Positions 1 through 12,990 of a stretch of 64,000 bases of DNA are shown here, in pieces. The notes beneath the pieces are model-generated. The model saw only the letters and a program-made list of their open reading frames with translations. It was not told where the DNA came from and did no database searches. Made by a program: the position numbers and the translations under genes. The stretch comes from Abelmoschus esculentus (lineage: Eukaryota > Streptophyta > Magnoliopsida > Malvales > Malvaceae): assembly GCA_035048815.1 (NCBI GenBank), contig JAUCBN010000021.1, positions 4,991,501 through 5,055,500 of the forward strand. The letters run 5' to 3'. Each line of letters starts with the position of its first letter. Within the stretch, counting starts at the first letter, position 1.

Positions 1-1988
1 AGAAGAAAATGAACGCAGAACAAAAGAAGTTTTTCTCTAGTTATTAAAACCAGCGTCAAACTTATCCCAAAAAAAACCGTTCATCCTTATCTTTAATTAA
101 TTAATTAATTTAAATGAATAAAGTAATTAATTAAATACATTAAATTAAATTAGGTAATGGTCAAATAATTAGTTTGACCCTTTTACTTTCTCACAAACTT
201 TAAATTGACCCTTTAATTTTCTACGTTTAACAAGGAGCGGAGGGAAAAAGAATTTCACCTTTAATTTCGATCTTTAATCACCGCCAATCATCATTACGGG
301 AACATACATCGAAATTATTGACTTTAAGTTACATAAACCATAAAAAATAATCATTAAAATTCTATCAGAACTGACTCATCTCTTTATAGAGTTTACTCGA
401 TTCATGAACAATGACAAGAATAAATCTTTAAAATATAAATCGAAGAAAAAGATGGTGGATCTCCTAAGTGCTCAAATTGTAAAAAGACAATGCATACTAA
501 ATATGAACAACGCAAGTTATCGTTACATGTATGAAGCATATCGGTATGATTCCATGTGTATTGTTATAAAAAAGCTTGTATCGATACAGAGTTTTGGTTC
601 TATAAAATCCTTGTTTGAAAGCACAAAGGGTTATATTAGTACAATACTATATCGTATCAGTACAAGATATAAAATTTGCTAGTTTGGTTATTTAAAAACT
701 TTTTTAAAGTATGAAAATAATCTTAAAACTAGTTTAAACATATTTTCAAGTTGTTTGGACCTTGATTATTTTTATAATCTTTTCATACAAGTTCAAAATA
801 ATTTTTAGTTATTATATCAAAATAAAAATCCTAATATACGAGAAATATACAAAACAAGCAGTAGAAAATACAATTATCATTCTAAATAACTATGAACATA
901 TAATCAAATTGATGTAATAAATCTAAAACAAAATATTTATAGAAATAAAAAATCAATCAAATAATCATCATTCTAAATATTTATGAAAACACAATCAACT
1001 TTTTTTTAACAGATGCAGCTAATTTTATTAACAAGAAAATACTCAATATTACAATAATGGTTTACAATTATCATTGTAAACTAAAAATATAATTTAATCA
1101 TTTTCTTAAAACTAGCCACTCTAGATCAGACAAGAAACATACATGAAAAAGTTTAAAACTTATCCAAAGATTCGATCAAAAAGATAGATACGAACAAATA
1201 AAAAAATAATCGTAAAATAAAAGTTTACAATCATTCATAATCGTAAAACAAGATAAATCATTGAATGATATTTAAAAAAAAATAGAAAACAGACAAAACA
1301 GGAAAAAAAAAAAAACTTATCATAAATGACTGTTGAATTCTTGAAAGAGACAAAAATGAAAAATAAAAGTTTGAGAGAATGAAAGAAACTAAAATAGGAT
1401 AATAAAGAAAATTAAATATACATTCATGCATACATATTAATAAATATTAAACATTTATATTAATGATTATAGTAATTAATAATATTATATAAAACCGCAC
1501 AAAAATAAGCGATTAAAATCACATTATTCAAGACAGTAATTAATAAAAATCACTCATTTTATTATTATTTTTTTCATGTCATGAATCTACTTAAATGATA
1601 ACTTTTAAAAGTTGTTTTTTAAATTTAATGTACAACAAATATGAGTGAAATTCATATAGTAAAAAATGATAGAGATTTTAATAAAATAAATTATTTTTAT
1701 TGATTAAAATCATAAATTATATAACATAATATAATTTTCTAATATAAAATATTACAATTACTGTAGTCGATTCATTTTATTTTACCACATTCTTTTTGTT
1801 TCTGAATATCATTCATCCGAGCAAAGCCAGTCAAAAGTGAGAAACTGATGATGAAGGTGGCAAAAGTGAGATGAGGATCATTTGAAATCCTAAAAGGGCA
1901 TTGAGCACATGGGGACATGAATGCCATGAACAGAAAATAAATGCTTAGACATTGCTTCTCCTTGGTAAAAACTAATAATAATAAAGAT
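1..1988. other. AT-rich intergenic DNA, no gene recognised
   Basis: This stretch is dominated by A/T runs and short frames without recognisable domains. The longest frame (404-682, 92 codons) has no motif and a low-complexity Lys/Ser/Tyr composition, so I do not call it. The part near 1800-1975 is less AT-rich and could be single-copy DNA, but no exon or splice pattern is convincing. Confidence 0.6.
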
Positions 1989-2523
1989 CAGGGGGTTAAA
2001 AATATCGATCCGGTTCGATTATTCATTGATTCAATCCAAAAATTTAAATATTCGATTTAATTTTTATTTTTTGATCGAATATATGATCTGATTTTAAGTT
2101 TTTTGGATCGAATACGGATCATAATATTTTAAGTTTCGGATTATCCGAAAATTAAAAAATTGAAATTTTTATTAGTATTAATCTTGTTCTATTTAACAAT
2201 TTAGTGTTTGTTATATTTAGAAAATTTTAAAATTAGAACTTTTATAATTGTGAATCTTATTGAATTTAGTAATTTGTTGTTTATTATATTCGAAATTCTA
2301 AATTTTTTATAAATACAACCTTTAAATTCAAAAAATTAGTATAATCAAATTATATTTTTAGATAATTGGATATTCGACTATTCGATCCGACTATCTGATA
2401 TCCGAATATGTGAAAATTTGCTTTTTTCGGATCAAATACGGATCACTATATCATTGATATGAAAACCCGAATATCAAAAAATCAGATCCGATCTAATTTG
2501 ATATCCAACAATAAACACCCCTA
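1989..2523. mobile_element. hAT-type MITE, 535 bp
   Basis: Perfect 8-bp duplications ATAAAGAT flank the element at 1981-1988 and 2524-2531. The ends are CAGGGGGTTA and, inverted, TAGGGGTGTT, as in hAT non-autonomous elements. The interior is noncoding and rich in GGATC/GATCCG and ATTCGA motifs. It resembles the element at 20607-21137 in length and internal motifs. Confidence 0.8.
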
Positions 2524-2531
2524 ATAAAGAT

Positions 2532-4200
2532 ATATTATATTCGTAGTCTCTAGTTTTTAAAAACTTTAAAAATAACAAAGATTTTAATGTGGTACGCCAA
2601 CTTTTCTTAAAGATAACATAGACCAATGATCATAATAAAATAAATTAAAAGTTTAATGACTGTATTATAAACAAGTTTGATTATCAACTTATATTCTAAA
2701 AGTTCAGGATCTACCCTAATAATAATAAAGTTTATCTAAAAAAAATCTTAAACTATACAAACTTTTTCATCTAAGTAGTTCAATTATTTTTTAATCAAAG
2801 TACTTAATGTATACCATATATATTCCTTTTATATACTTAAAAGTATTTTTAATTAAAATAGACACCAAAAATATATATTTTTTTTTATCTAGATCCATAA
2901 AAGTTAGACGCATGATTATGATTAAAAAATACTTTAATTACTTAAATAAAAATAATAATAACTTTAGGTACTTTGACAAAAATACTTTGTAATTTTTTAT
3001 TCCGTTAATACTTTAGACAAATTAAAAAGTAATATACTTTAAGCATTTATTTATAATATAAGCCTAATAATAAATAATAATAGATTGGTCTTTTATTTTG
3101 AATTTTAGTAGGGTTTTGAACATGTACAATAGGAGCGACTGCACAGAGATCCCTAAAAAAGAGATCCAAAATTTTGATAAATTACATTCATTAGATATGT
3201 TAATCTCAAAATTTATTATAAAAATTTTAAAAATACTGTCAAGAAAGGTGAATTATAATTGTTAAAATGTTATAATTGTTTTTAAATGTGATAATTAATT
3301 ATAGGATCTCGTTAATTATTCATATTACGAACTATTATTTCTATAGAACCAGTAAAATTTTAGAAAATGCAATAATAACAACCGCATAGAGGCCCTAAAA
3401 TAGATAATTTTTTCTAAAGGCCAATTTTAAAACTAGTAGGAGTTATGGATAATTGCTTTTAAGGATCATATTTTTAGAACTAATAGGGGTTATGAATAAT
3501 TGCTTCTATAAGTCATATTTTAATAAATTATTCAGGTCCCAAAATTTTTGAACCGGTCCGATGAATTCATTCAATTCACCCCTGCAATCCTCAAAGTCTG
3601 TCCTCTGCAAATCTCCCCAACCGTATAAAAACAGATCAAATTTTGGGTTTACCTCAACAATCAGTGCTACCCAATTTTAGGGCAGTGCTTACAAAACGTG
3701 GGGACATATACCCACATGATGCCTGTCATGCCTAAGAGACTTCTCAGTACTAGTAGTTTGGCCAGAAGGATTTAAATTATGATTACAAGTACGTTTTTAA
3801 TTGTATTGTGTTATTAGAATCGTGAATGTAACGAAGATTTTTATCATCATTACATGTATTATGGTCCTTAATTTTTAATAATAAAGATTATTATAGATAT
3901 AATAATTGTAGGTATTATAATTTTAAACGATGTCCATCTAATATACTACAATCAATATTTAGATCGTGGAGGCCTAATTTGCGGATAAAAATGACATAAT
4001 TAAAATGTTAAAAAATATATAGTTTTATTTATAAAAATAACTAATATTTTAATTATATCGTTTTTTAATTTTAAATTAAAATATTGTACCATAGACCAAA
4101 ATATAGTTCCATTAGAACAGTAGCCAAATAATGAAGGAAATTTTCAACTATTTTTTTAATAAAGTGAAAATGGGAGATAAAGAACACATGTATTTAACAG
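2532..4200. other. Intergenic DNA downstream of the bHLH gene
   Basis: AT-rich, with foldback-like stretches near 2740-3060 and no reading frame worth calling. A less AT-rich patch at 3540-3770 contains a TATAAAA motif near 3624, but no exon follows on either strand. The bHLH gene is transcribed toward this region, so its 3' UTR should lie in the right-hand end. I could not place a polyadenylation signal with confidence. Confidence 0.5.
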
Positions 4201-4291
4201 GAGAGATGATTACTTAGCAGGGAGAGGGGAAACAAAATAAAAATTCAAAGAAGAGATGAAGGTGACTTGGCAACGAAGCAAAAGAAAAGGG

Positions 4292-4936
4292 TTACTGACT
4301 GGACGGAGGCGGAAGTGAAGGAGGAGCTGAGCCAGAGCTGGTGGCAACAGAGCCAGATAGCAGATCGGACAGAATAGACATGGCTCGAACCTGCATTTCA
4401 AGCGCTGCTATATAATCAGTGGCTTCTTCAAGAATAACTGGAAACGGTTGCTTTCGGCAACCGGGAACCAACCGGCCAAGAACCTTGACTTTTCTTTGAA
4501 CAGACGGTAAGCTTTTGGGTCTCAATTTCGAAACGCTAAACCTCTGTTTCTTCGACCGGATAATCCCGGTGAAGGCAGCCGCGGGGGATCCTCTCTGTCT
4601 CTTCTGTTTCCTGAATTTCAGCTTAAGCCGGCTCGTCAATATGGCCCGGCTCCACCTGGTTCGCCCTTTAGCAGCAACGGCCAAGGCTCTATCGGCAGCT
4701 TCACGGACGGCTCGGCCTCCGCGCGGAGCCGAAGAATAAGGAGCGTTGAGACTGACCTGACTCAAGGCTTGAAGAAGGTTGGAGGAATAAATTTGCTGCT
4801 GCGCCTCTGATTTCCATCGAGTGATGTGAAACTGGTTTTGGTTCGTGTGATTGTCTTTAACAATTGATTTCTTCTTTCTCCTCCTCCTGCAATCAGAATC
4901 AGGGTTCGTCACTGGATTCCTTACCATGGATGCCAT
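4292..4936 (-). CDS. Atypical bHLH transcription regulator, bHLH147/148/149 (AIF) type
   Basis: This single-exon reading frame encodes 214 residues starting at ATG 4936. A longer frame opens three bases upstream only on GTG, which is not a plausible plant start. A basic N-terminus (RRRRKKK, about residues 18-24) precedes the family block RWKSEAQQQIYSS (about 40-52), then AADRALAVAAKGRTRWSRAI (about 80-99), then a helix-loop-helix at about 145-194 (VQRKVKVLGRLVPG to ILEEATDYIAALEMQVRAM). A Pro/Ser tail ends the protein. The H-E-R residues needed for E-box binding are absent. Known members of this family (AIF1-4, IBH1 relatives) do not bind DNA well; they inhibit activating bHLH partners and restrain cell elongation in brassinosteroid signalling. 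That role is inferred from the family. No stops or frameshifts are present and length is normal, so the gene looks functional. Assignment to one paralogue is not possible here. Confidence 0.93.
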   Translation of the reverse strand: MASMVRNPVTNPDSDCRRRRKKKSIVKDNHTNQNQFHITRWKSEAQQQIYSSNLLQALSQVSLNAPYSSAPRGGRAVREAADRALAVAAKGRTRWSRAILTSRLKLKFRKQKRQRGSPAAAFTGIIRSKKQRFSVSKLRPKSLPSVQRKVKVLGRLVPGCRKQPFPVILEEATDYIAALEMQVRAMSILSDLLSGSVATSSGSAPPSLPPPSSQ

Positions 4937-5018
4937 CACACCCGATCAAATTCTCCCCTGAATCTATCAATCTCAATGTTTTTCACCGTACGATTCGGTG
5001 AAACTGTAAAGGTATCGT

Positions 5019-5118
5019 CTGCAAACAAAAGAGGGAAGGGATTTAGAATCTGGATTTTGAGATAAAACGGAGAGATTCAAATTACAATTCCACAAAAAGA
5101 AACAACGAAATTTATTAC
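5019..5118 (-). other. Probable 5' UTR intron of the bHLH gene (100 nt)
   Basis: On the minus strand a donor CG|GTAATAAA lies at 5118 and an acceptor TTTTGTTTGCAG ends at 5019, 83 nt before the start codon. The intron is T-rich, as plant introns are. An 84-codon open frame spans it (4973-5227), but splicing would break that frame, so I do not call it a gene. Confidence 0.65.
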
Positions 5119-5184
5119 CGATTTCGATGAAGTCACAGAACGGAACGGAGAGGGGAAATGGAAGAGTGGAGGAGACGGAGAGGG

Positions 5185-5191
5185 TTATAAA
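5185..5191 (-). promoter_or_regulatory. TATA box and pyrimidine patch of the bHLH gene
   Basis: The minus strand reads TTTATAA here, followed by a CT-rich stretch (5183-5145) typical of plant start regions. It lies about 65 nt upstream of the putative intron donor, giving a short first exon. Confidence 0.5.
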
Positions 5192-5229
5192 GGAACGAAA
5201 TGAAATGGGAGTTCGATGTAATTTCATTT

Positions 5230-6990
5230 ACTTGTTATACTCTATTTATTTATTATTGGTTAAGAAGTCCTTTAAAAATCAATTCAGGTGATGAATAACT
5301 TTACTTTTAAATTTATTTTAATTATTAAGTTGAGCATGTTTTAGACATTAAAATTTAAATATTATTTTTTTACTTTTTTAATAATATTTATTTATCGATA
5401 AATGATTTTTTAAAAAAAAACTGAATGGTAAAAAGGTTTATTAAAACAAGGGAAGCAATATAATAAGAAACGGATTTCCTCAGATAATAAAAGAAAGATC
5501 AAAGAGAGAGAATTTCAAAAGTTTATTCTCGAATTATGAATTTTAGGATATTTTTTAATAAAAAAAATATCATATTTAGGTGCTAAGACAAAATGATTAA
5601 TAAAATTTAAGATTAAATGATCATTATATTCATCCTAGGTGACATCCAATAATAAAGAAGGATAGACGAAGTCCGCATCATAATGTCATAAAATATTTAT
5701 GGAAGAAGTGATAAAAAAATGTTTGATGTCAAAACTTTGATGAGTAAATTGAATGTTTTGAAATTTCAGTGACTTAAATAGGTTTGACATTAAAGTGTAG
5801 TAATAATTTACGTAAGTTACCTATAACGTTTGCATTCCGTTAATTATTTTTTCCATCAAATCAATGTCTTGTTAGCTGATAAAACAACTCTTCACATGTT
5901 AGACACATTATGGAGATTCATTTCTATCTTTAAAATTATTATACCCTTAGATATTATAGTATTATTTACATTTAGTTTCTCCCTAAATTAAATTATTTTA
6001 TTAATTTTGGGTTTCAGTATCTTTCTTACGAGAAATGATTTTTCTATAGCATTTTTGTTTTTAAGCAAAATACTAGTATGCTCTATCATAAAGGTAATAA
6101 TTTTTTTAAAATAATTGTTTATCATATCAATTGTTATAAATTTATTTTTATTACAACATTGGTCACATTTGGAAGTATATAGTTCAAAAACTTGTTTTGT
6201 ATCTCATCGTAATTGAAGCATTTTCTCATAAATTTAATTTTTTGAGACACATCACCTTATTTGTGGATGAAATAATTTTTACTTTTAACCATGTTTATTC
6301 TACAATATTTGAAGATTATAATAATATTTACTTCATCCTCTCTAACACTTAGAAGATCTTCCTTTAACCAAGTTTATCATAGTTAAATATGCAATATATT
6401 TGTTGTTATATTTTTTAAAAAAAATAATTAATTTTATCTACTTTTTTTATTATGTAACATAGTCACAATCTAAAATTAAAATATTATAAATCTGTTAATC
6501 GAACATAAAAAATATATATAATTTTTAACTTTTGTTAGATTATAGAATTTTAGTAAACTAAAAACCCTAAAATAAAAGTTTACACAATTTTAATAGAAAG
6601 AACAATAATGAATAGTGCATTGGATAGATAACTTATGAAAAGATAGGTGATATACTATCTACATTTAAGTACCAAGTCTTTTAAAGAACCAAACTTAAAC
6701 ATGTAGAATAACTCTCTTCTATGATTTAATTCGAGTCCTTGATTGAATCAACATTATAGAATTAGTAACCAATTGTTGACATTGATCTTTAAACCCAAGT
6801 CAAATTTGAAGAAAATTATGAAAAAAAAATTACTCAAAATCAATTCCAAATCAGAATCAAAGGAAAATAGGATGTCAAATTGGATATGGAAAGTCAAAAG
6901 AAAATCATTCTCATATCATTTATAATTTGTCAATGAAGCAAAATGAAAATGAAGCAACTCAAATTTGGGCATAATCGATCAAATTTGGAG
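5230..6990. other. AT-rich intergenic DNA
   Basis: Upstream flank of the bHLH gene. A/T-rich with scattered short frames (for example 6743-6925) that have no domain features. No transposon ends with target duplications were found by eye. Confidence 0.5.
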
Positions 6991-7069
6991 GAGATTAAAT
7001 CAAAATATTTTGTGTATTATTTTTACCCGAATTTTGAGATTTTTTGGGTTGAAATTCCATGTATTTTGG

Positions 7070-8840
7070 ATTCAAAATTATTATATAAACCCCCTCCCAT
7101 CACTTGTAATTCACACACCACAACCACAATAGAAGCACAATACTTGTATAAGAGATTTTACACGAAAATTCTCTAGAGAATACTTCGATTTGTACTTGGA
7201 TTTGTGTTGAAATAAGAATTTGAAAGCTTTTTTGAGGTATCTCCTTTTTATTTATTTATTTATTTTTATTTTAAATTTGCTTTTATTTATTTATTATTGG
7301 ACGTATATTATAAAAAATAATAAAATTTATCTTGTTCAAAAGTTTTAAATATCATCTTTATTTTCAGATTTTTTTAGTATTTTTATTTATTCAATTTAAA
7401 GTAAAGTTTTTATTTAAAGTTTAAAACAAAAATATTTTTTCATTCTCACCATCGGCAATGGCGGTCGGAGCTGGTGGAAGGCGGCTGACACGGTGGTTCG
7501 TCCTGGTATTCTTCATTCTTGAAGAACATCAACAACTTTTGAAAGAAATTTTAAAGATGATTTTTGATCTATTTTTTATTGAAATAAAGGTTTTGAGTTG
7601 TTTAAAAATTGGGTTTTCATAACCATATATTTTAAAATGACCCAACCACTTTTATTAAAACCCATTTTTCAATCTTTATTCTAAATAAACATTTTATTAA
7701 CATTACCATTTTTTTTAAAATTTTTAACCTTTAATTCTATTTTTTTATATGACCACTAATAGATGCTTTTTTAATAAGTATTTTTAAAATTAGATCAAGC
7801 TTTTTTTATTAATCGTTTTTAAAAGAAGGATAAAAAATAAAGAATAAATCAAAATCTTGGACTTAACTTTTATTACCTTTTTTAATATTTTTATTTATTT
7901 TTTTTACTGTCTATTGTATTATATGTTACTCCCTCCGTCCCATATAAGAAGTCCATTATTGACTTTTTAAAGTCAAATTTTTTAAACTTTGACCATAGTT
8001 ATTTTAAATATTTTAATTTATTAAATTTTATAAAATACATATTCTTAAACAACTTGATTAGAGGTTTCTAAAATATATTTTTTAATATTTTTATCAATAA
8101 TATATTTAAAGTTATAATTAGTCAAAGTTTAAAAAATTTGACCAAAAAAAGTCAATACTGGACAAATAAAATGGGACGGAGGTAGTATGTTTTATTAGTT
8201 TAAATAAAAAACTTAGGGTTAGGTACTTAAATGCCATAGTTAGTGCCTTTTAAAAAAAAATCTTATTTTAATAAACTACACTTAACTCCATTTTAACGTC
8301 AATAGGTAAAATTAACTTAGACATTTTTTAGGTTAATAATCACTAACTTAAAATAAAAGCTTTAACACACCTAATTTTCTTTGGTTTTCTTGATTAAAAA
8401 AAGTTAAACTTATTAATGCAGTGTTCCATTAAAGTGAGGTAACGGGTTAACGCCAGAAATGTTGGCGGTGATTAAAGTTTATTCTCCTAGCAGTGGGGCT
8501 GTTAAAATGGAATTATATTTATAAATGGACAATATTTTAAATTTTATACGAACTTGCAAATTCAAGCTTTAAAACGTTTTGTAATCGGCTAGGTACCAAT
8601 TTTTAGGCGTTGTGGGGTGCTAACCCTTCCCCACGCGTAGCCGAATCCCGAACCCGTTTTTTTGTTTTTGCAGACCAAAATTGTTGTTTTAATAAAAACA
8701 AAATGATTTTATTAAAATAACTCATTTTTTAGGTGATCCAATCACACTTTGTTTTTTTAAAAAGATTGGTGGCGACTCCGTTGTTTTGGTTTTTTAAAAA
8801 AAATCGTCAAACAGCTTGAAAAAAGGTTGCGACACCAATG
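7070..8840 (+). mobile_element. Ty3/gypsy LTR/leader remnant, probably Tat/Ogre-like
   Basis: A TATA-like TATATAAACCCC at 7082-7093 is followed by a CAC/ACA-rich transcript-start-like stretch. Near 8600-8840 is the block GGGGTGCTAACCCTTCCCCA, then ACGCGTAGCCGAATCCCGAA, then GGTGGCGACTCCGTTG, ending GGTTGCGACACC. This order is familiar from LTR/primer-binding regions of plant Tat/Ogre elements, where GGCGACTCC is the tRNA-Arg-type primer site. No LTR boundary, second LTR or coding domain was found, so this is a fragment. Clade is by memory of the motif order only. Confidence 0.5.
7929..8185. mobile_element. Stowaway-type (Tc1/mariner) MITE, 257 bp
   Basis: The ends CTCCCTCCGTCCCA and TGGGACGGAGGTAG are the classic Stowaway terminal inverted repeat, flanked by TA at 7927-7928 and 8186-8187. 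The interior is AT-rich and roughly palindromic, with AAGTCAA repeats in both halves. It sits inside the LTR remnant. Confidence 0.9.
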
Positions 8841-9506
8841 TTACTTTTACTAATAAATTTTGTTAAAACATATTTGTCCACTTTGTTTGAAAAGAAGATA
8901 AGTAAACTTGTTATAACAATAAAAATTATATTTTCAAAACAAATTTATTTACTATATCTCAATTTCCAAATTTCACACGAAATAGTTAAGCAATTTATTT
9001 TTAAATTAGAATCATCCTTGATTCTAAAAAATAAATTCTATAATTTATATTTCTTGACAAGTAGAAATAAATTTAATTTTTTTTGTTATATCTTCTATTT
9101 AACAACGGATATCACCCAAACTTAATTTTGTTCAACAAGCAAAAATTAAAAAAAAATAATCTTTTAATTTTAATTTTAATTTTATTGATTATTATTTGGA
9201 AGATCAAGTAAACTTGTTAAAATTAAAAAAAATTAAATTCCCAAAATAAATTATTTATTAGATCTTGTTTTTTAAAAATAATCAAACTTTATTTAAATAT
9301 CCTATTTGTCACTGTAAAGTTTTTTAAAATAAATAGTAAAAAAATCCATAGTATATTTTTTGTCTAATAGCACTGAATTTTTATTAAATTCATAAAAAAA
9401 TATAATTACATCGTAATCAAGAATTAAAATAATTGGATTAAATAATCCAAAATTCTCACAACCCAAAAACAAAGAAAAATAAATATTTCTATGGAGATAA
9501 GCATAC
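8841..9506. other. AT-rich DNA, possibly intron of the disrupted gene
   Basis: No coding features apart from a low-complexity 95-codon frame (8838-9125). If the minus-strand exon ending at 9507 is real, this region is the start of its downstream intron: the minus strand begins GTATGC at 9506 and is T-rich. I could not locate a next exon. Confidence 0.3.
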
Positions 9507-9546
9507 CAATAAAATTCAGAAGCTTTCTGAATCTCCTTGTCTCTGT
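9507..9546 (-). pseudogene. Candidate host exon, 3' part, split by transposon
   Basis: This is the second half of a putative exon whose first half is at 18363-18450. The minus strand continues the open frame across the target duplication (ACAGAGAC on this strand, 9546-9539) and encodes DRDKEIQKASEFY before a donor-like TG|GTATGC at 9506. I do not recognise the protein family. See the partner entry. Confidence 0.4.
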
Positions 9547-10904
9547 TAGGAATGTAAAAACAGTTACTCAGATGGGTTTTAGGTCAGGTACTGTCAGATC
9601 GGGTAAAATCGGGTACAAGTCATTTCAGGTTGATTTAATGTTTTGACTCGATTCGGGTCGGGTGTTGTCTGTTTTTAGGTCAGGTCCATTTCAAGTCTAA
9701 TCCGTTTCAGGTCGGATCTATTTTAGGTCGGGTTCAAACAGTTTGGGTCCAAATCGGATAATTGATAGCTTCATTTCAGGTCGGGTAGATTTCAGGTCGG
9801 GTCCATTTCAGTTCGGTTGCATTTCAGGTCGGGTTCATTTTAAGTCGGTTTTGTTTTAGTCGAATTAATTTTGATTTTATATTCATAGTAATTTTAATTA
9901 TTAATTTTGATTTTGTATAAATACGTAAAAAAATAATAAATATTAGATCATAAAGTTAAATATTAAATTTTAAAAATTTTAAAAAAAATCAACATTAACT
10001 TGTAAGGACTCAATTATAAAAATTAAAAATTATAAACATTAAATTAAATTAGAAAAATCAGTAATAATCAATTCAAATAAAATAACTTGTAAGTTATAAG
10101 ACTAAATTACAAAAATTATAACTTAAAAATAATTAAAAAGTATTAAAAATTTATCTTTAATACATTATAAATTTATAATTATACTATAGTTTAATATATT
10201 TCAAAAAATAAAAATAAATTTTAGACAATATATAAAATTTATACTATAAATGGAATAATAGTATATATAAAATTAATACTATATAAAAAATTTATACTAT
10301 ATGTAGAAAATATACTATATATGGAGTAATATTATAAATGGACTAATATTATTTTTGAAAATAGAATAATACTATATATGGATTAATAATATATATGAAA
10401 TAATATTATTTTTAAAAATAAAATAATACTAGAATAACGAATAATACTATATATATATATGAAAAATAAAATTATAGTATATATTAAAATATGGTATACA
10501 TTACACTATATATATAATACATTAATAATTTAATAACTAATATAAATATTTATATAATATATATTGATAATTAGATTTCTAGTAATTAGATATGTTATTT
10601 GTATAATATATTTATAATGTATACAATTATCAATTATACATAACTACATAAGTACATTCTAACATTCATATATATAATATATGCATCAATGTATGTTATA
10701 TGAATACATAGTCATAGTAGATTAGTATTTAGTAGTAGTAATAGTATTATACATAGTACATTAATATATTAATATATATCAATAATACAATATATGTATA
10801 TGTATATTATATACTATGTATATATAACATATGTATATGTATAATTGTATATAGTAATTAGTATATAATACATGTATATATGTATATATATCATATATGT
10901 ATGT

Positions 10905-12601
10905 TGTAACACCTTAGACCCGGTGTTACATTGGGCTTCTGGCCCAAAACCTGTATTTCAAATTTTCTTTCCAAAGCCCAACAATAAAACAAATTCAAGT
11001 CCAGATATAAATCATAAAATCCATTTAAGTTAAAACATAAGCCCAAAATAATAATAAGTAATCAGAGCTCCCAAAATATTACAAATCATTTTAAGCATTC
11101 GACCCAAATTAAAATAAACAGATTTACAAAATACATATAGGGTTTGACAAAGCACAGCCCACTATCTAATAAATATACTCTGACAACACGGTCGATACTG
11201 AAATTCGAACCTCGATGGTGCTCCACGGAACCGGCTTCACCTAACCTACGAACGAAAACACATTTCGAACGCTGAGCTACAAAAGCTTAGTGGATACGTC
11301 AAGCTCGGCCAACATTATGCATATCATAAACAGTAAAGCATGGCATATAAAACTCGTGCATGTTATGATGGTCTAGCATGCTTGCCTATCACATAGAATA
11401 AACGAGATGTATATTATCGCACACAACATATACAAATCAAACAGATCACACAAGTTAGTGAGATCCATGTCCACACAGCATCGGAATCCTACACTACGAG
11501 TAGGGCCCGCATCCACACAACATCAGGATCTCATACTCAAGGATGAGGCCTACGTCCATACAATATCGGGATCCTACATCTGGGATTGGGGCCCGCGTCT
11601 ACACAGTATCAGGATCCTCAAAATCCCATACTCGGAATGTCACATCGAATATCTTCGAATGAGACCCGCATCCATATAGTATCGGGATCCTACATTCAGG
11701 ATGATCATCAAATCATCACCTGGAATGTTACATCGGATGGCTTTCAACGTGTTGCAACACTTTTGGATATCATCCAGAGGGCATCTTCGGTTCAAACCAC
11801 ACAAACGATTCACCTATGATCTTAGCATAATAAGACGTATTAAGGTTATCTTAATTTAGTCTTTCGGGGTTATAACATCAATCTTAGTTTAATAATTCGT
11901 TTCATAGCTTTTAGATTAATGGAACTATTTATTAAAATCATCGAGCCCCAATTCCCTACTCAAATTTGGCAAAATTACACATGGGTATTGATACCCTTAG
12001 ATGGGGTATCGAAATAGACTACATCGATGCCTACCCAAAGAGGGCATCAAAACACGGGTATCGATACTGACATCGATACCCTTTGACCAACTCAAAGGTC
12101 AACGAAGGAAGCCTTCCGGATTCGATACCAGCATCGAACTGAAGATGCCACTAGAGGATTCGGTATTGAACCATGGTGATCTTAAACATATTTACTTATT
12201 TGGATAGATCTCAAACACCATTTTTACCTCTTTGGATAGATCTCAAATACCTCAACAACTCTCTCTCTTGCACTAAAATGTGATTCTCAAATAATCACAC
12301 AAAGATCAAACCTTTTTCACTATTCTCTTAGGGTGAGATGAAGAAGATGAAGAGAAAAACTTCCCTTATAACCTTAATCACTTACACTCTCTGCAGCACA
12401 CATACCACTCCCCTCTTCCATTATCTTCCATAAAGGAAAAGACCAAAATCCCCTTACTAAAACCTCTTTAACCCAACAACACTCAAGTCCAAACAAGTCA
12501 AAGGCCCAACAACAGGCCCAATAACACAAACCCGTAGCCTAAAATCGAAGACCAAGTCCTCGAGATAACCCTACACTCGGATCCGAATCCAGATCGTTAC
12601 A
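10905..12601 (-). repeat. 3' LTR of the chromovirus (1697 bp)
   Basis: Plus-strand ends are TGTAACACC and GATCGTTACA, giving the inverted termini TGTAAC/GTTACA. The right 370 bp match the end of the other LTR at 16206-16580. A short duplication of TGGATAGATCTCAAA(T/C)ACC (12202 and 12233) is private to this copy. Degenerate CCCGC-TCCA-ACA-CATC repeats at about 11460-11700 lie in this LTR and recur in the related LTR at 55587-56960. Confidence 0.85.
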
Positions 12602-12617
12602 ACTCTCCCCTCCTTAA
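12602..12617 (-). other. Polypurine tract of the chromovirus
   Basis: On the minus strand AAGGAGGGGAGAGT directly precedes the 3' LTR start TGTAAC. This is the expected site for plus-strand DNA priming in LTR elements and it fixes the element's orientation. Confidence 0.8.
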
Positions 12618-12665
12618 AGAAAATTTCATCCTCGAAATTTTACCTGTCAGGAAGAGATGAGGATA

Positions 12666-12990
12666 CTAGGCTCTCATATGCTTCTTTGATTCCCATGTTA
12701 CTTCTTCGATTCTATGGTTCCTCCACAAAACCTTTACCAAATGTATACACTTATTCCGAAGTTCCTTAACTCCTCTATCCATGATTCCGATAGGCCTTTC
12801 TTGGTAAGTCAAATCCATATTGACTTCGATTTCCTCAAGTTGAACCACATGTGAGGGATTGAAACGGTAACGCCTCAACATAGACACGTGGAACACATTG
12901 CATATACGTGCCAACTCCGTAGGTAAGGCTAGTCAATAAGCTACTGGTCCAACTCGCTGACGAACCTCATAAGGCCCGATATACCTTAGT
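12666..12990 (-). pseudogene. Integrase C-terminus with chromodomain-like tail
   Basis: The 82-codon frame (12914-12666) contains NVFHVSMLRRY, EVNMDLTYQERPIGIMDR, LRNKCIHLVKVLWRNH and EEVTWE. These match the integrase C-terminal and chromodomain region of Tekay/Del-type chromoviruses, which targets integration to marked chromatin. An in-frame stop (TGA) in the upstream stretch VGPVAY-stop-LALPTEL separates it from the catalytic core at 12990-13436. Confidence 0.8.

Noticed and set aside
404..682. 92-codon plus frame as a gene
   Set aside because: No domain, no promoter or splice signals, biased AT-driven composition.
1800..1975. miRNA precursor (resembling a GGAGAAGCA-type miRNA)
   Set aside because: Only a short partial similarity and no matching star arm.
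4937..4939. Start of the bHLH protein at 4939
   Set aside because: The codon there is GTG; the first ATG is at 4936, and GTG starts are not expected in plant nuclear genes.
4973..5227. 84-codon minus frame upstream of the bHLH gene as an upstream ORF
   Set aside because: It runs across the predicted 5' UTR intron and TATA region and has no conserved-peptide look.
11407..12207. Several frames with repeated STQHQD-type peptides
   Set aside because: They translate short tandem repeats in the chromovirus LTR.
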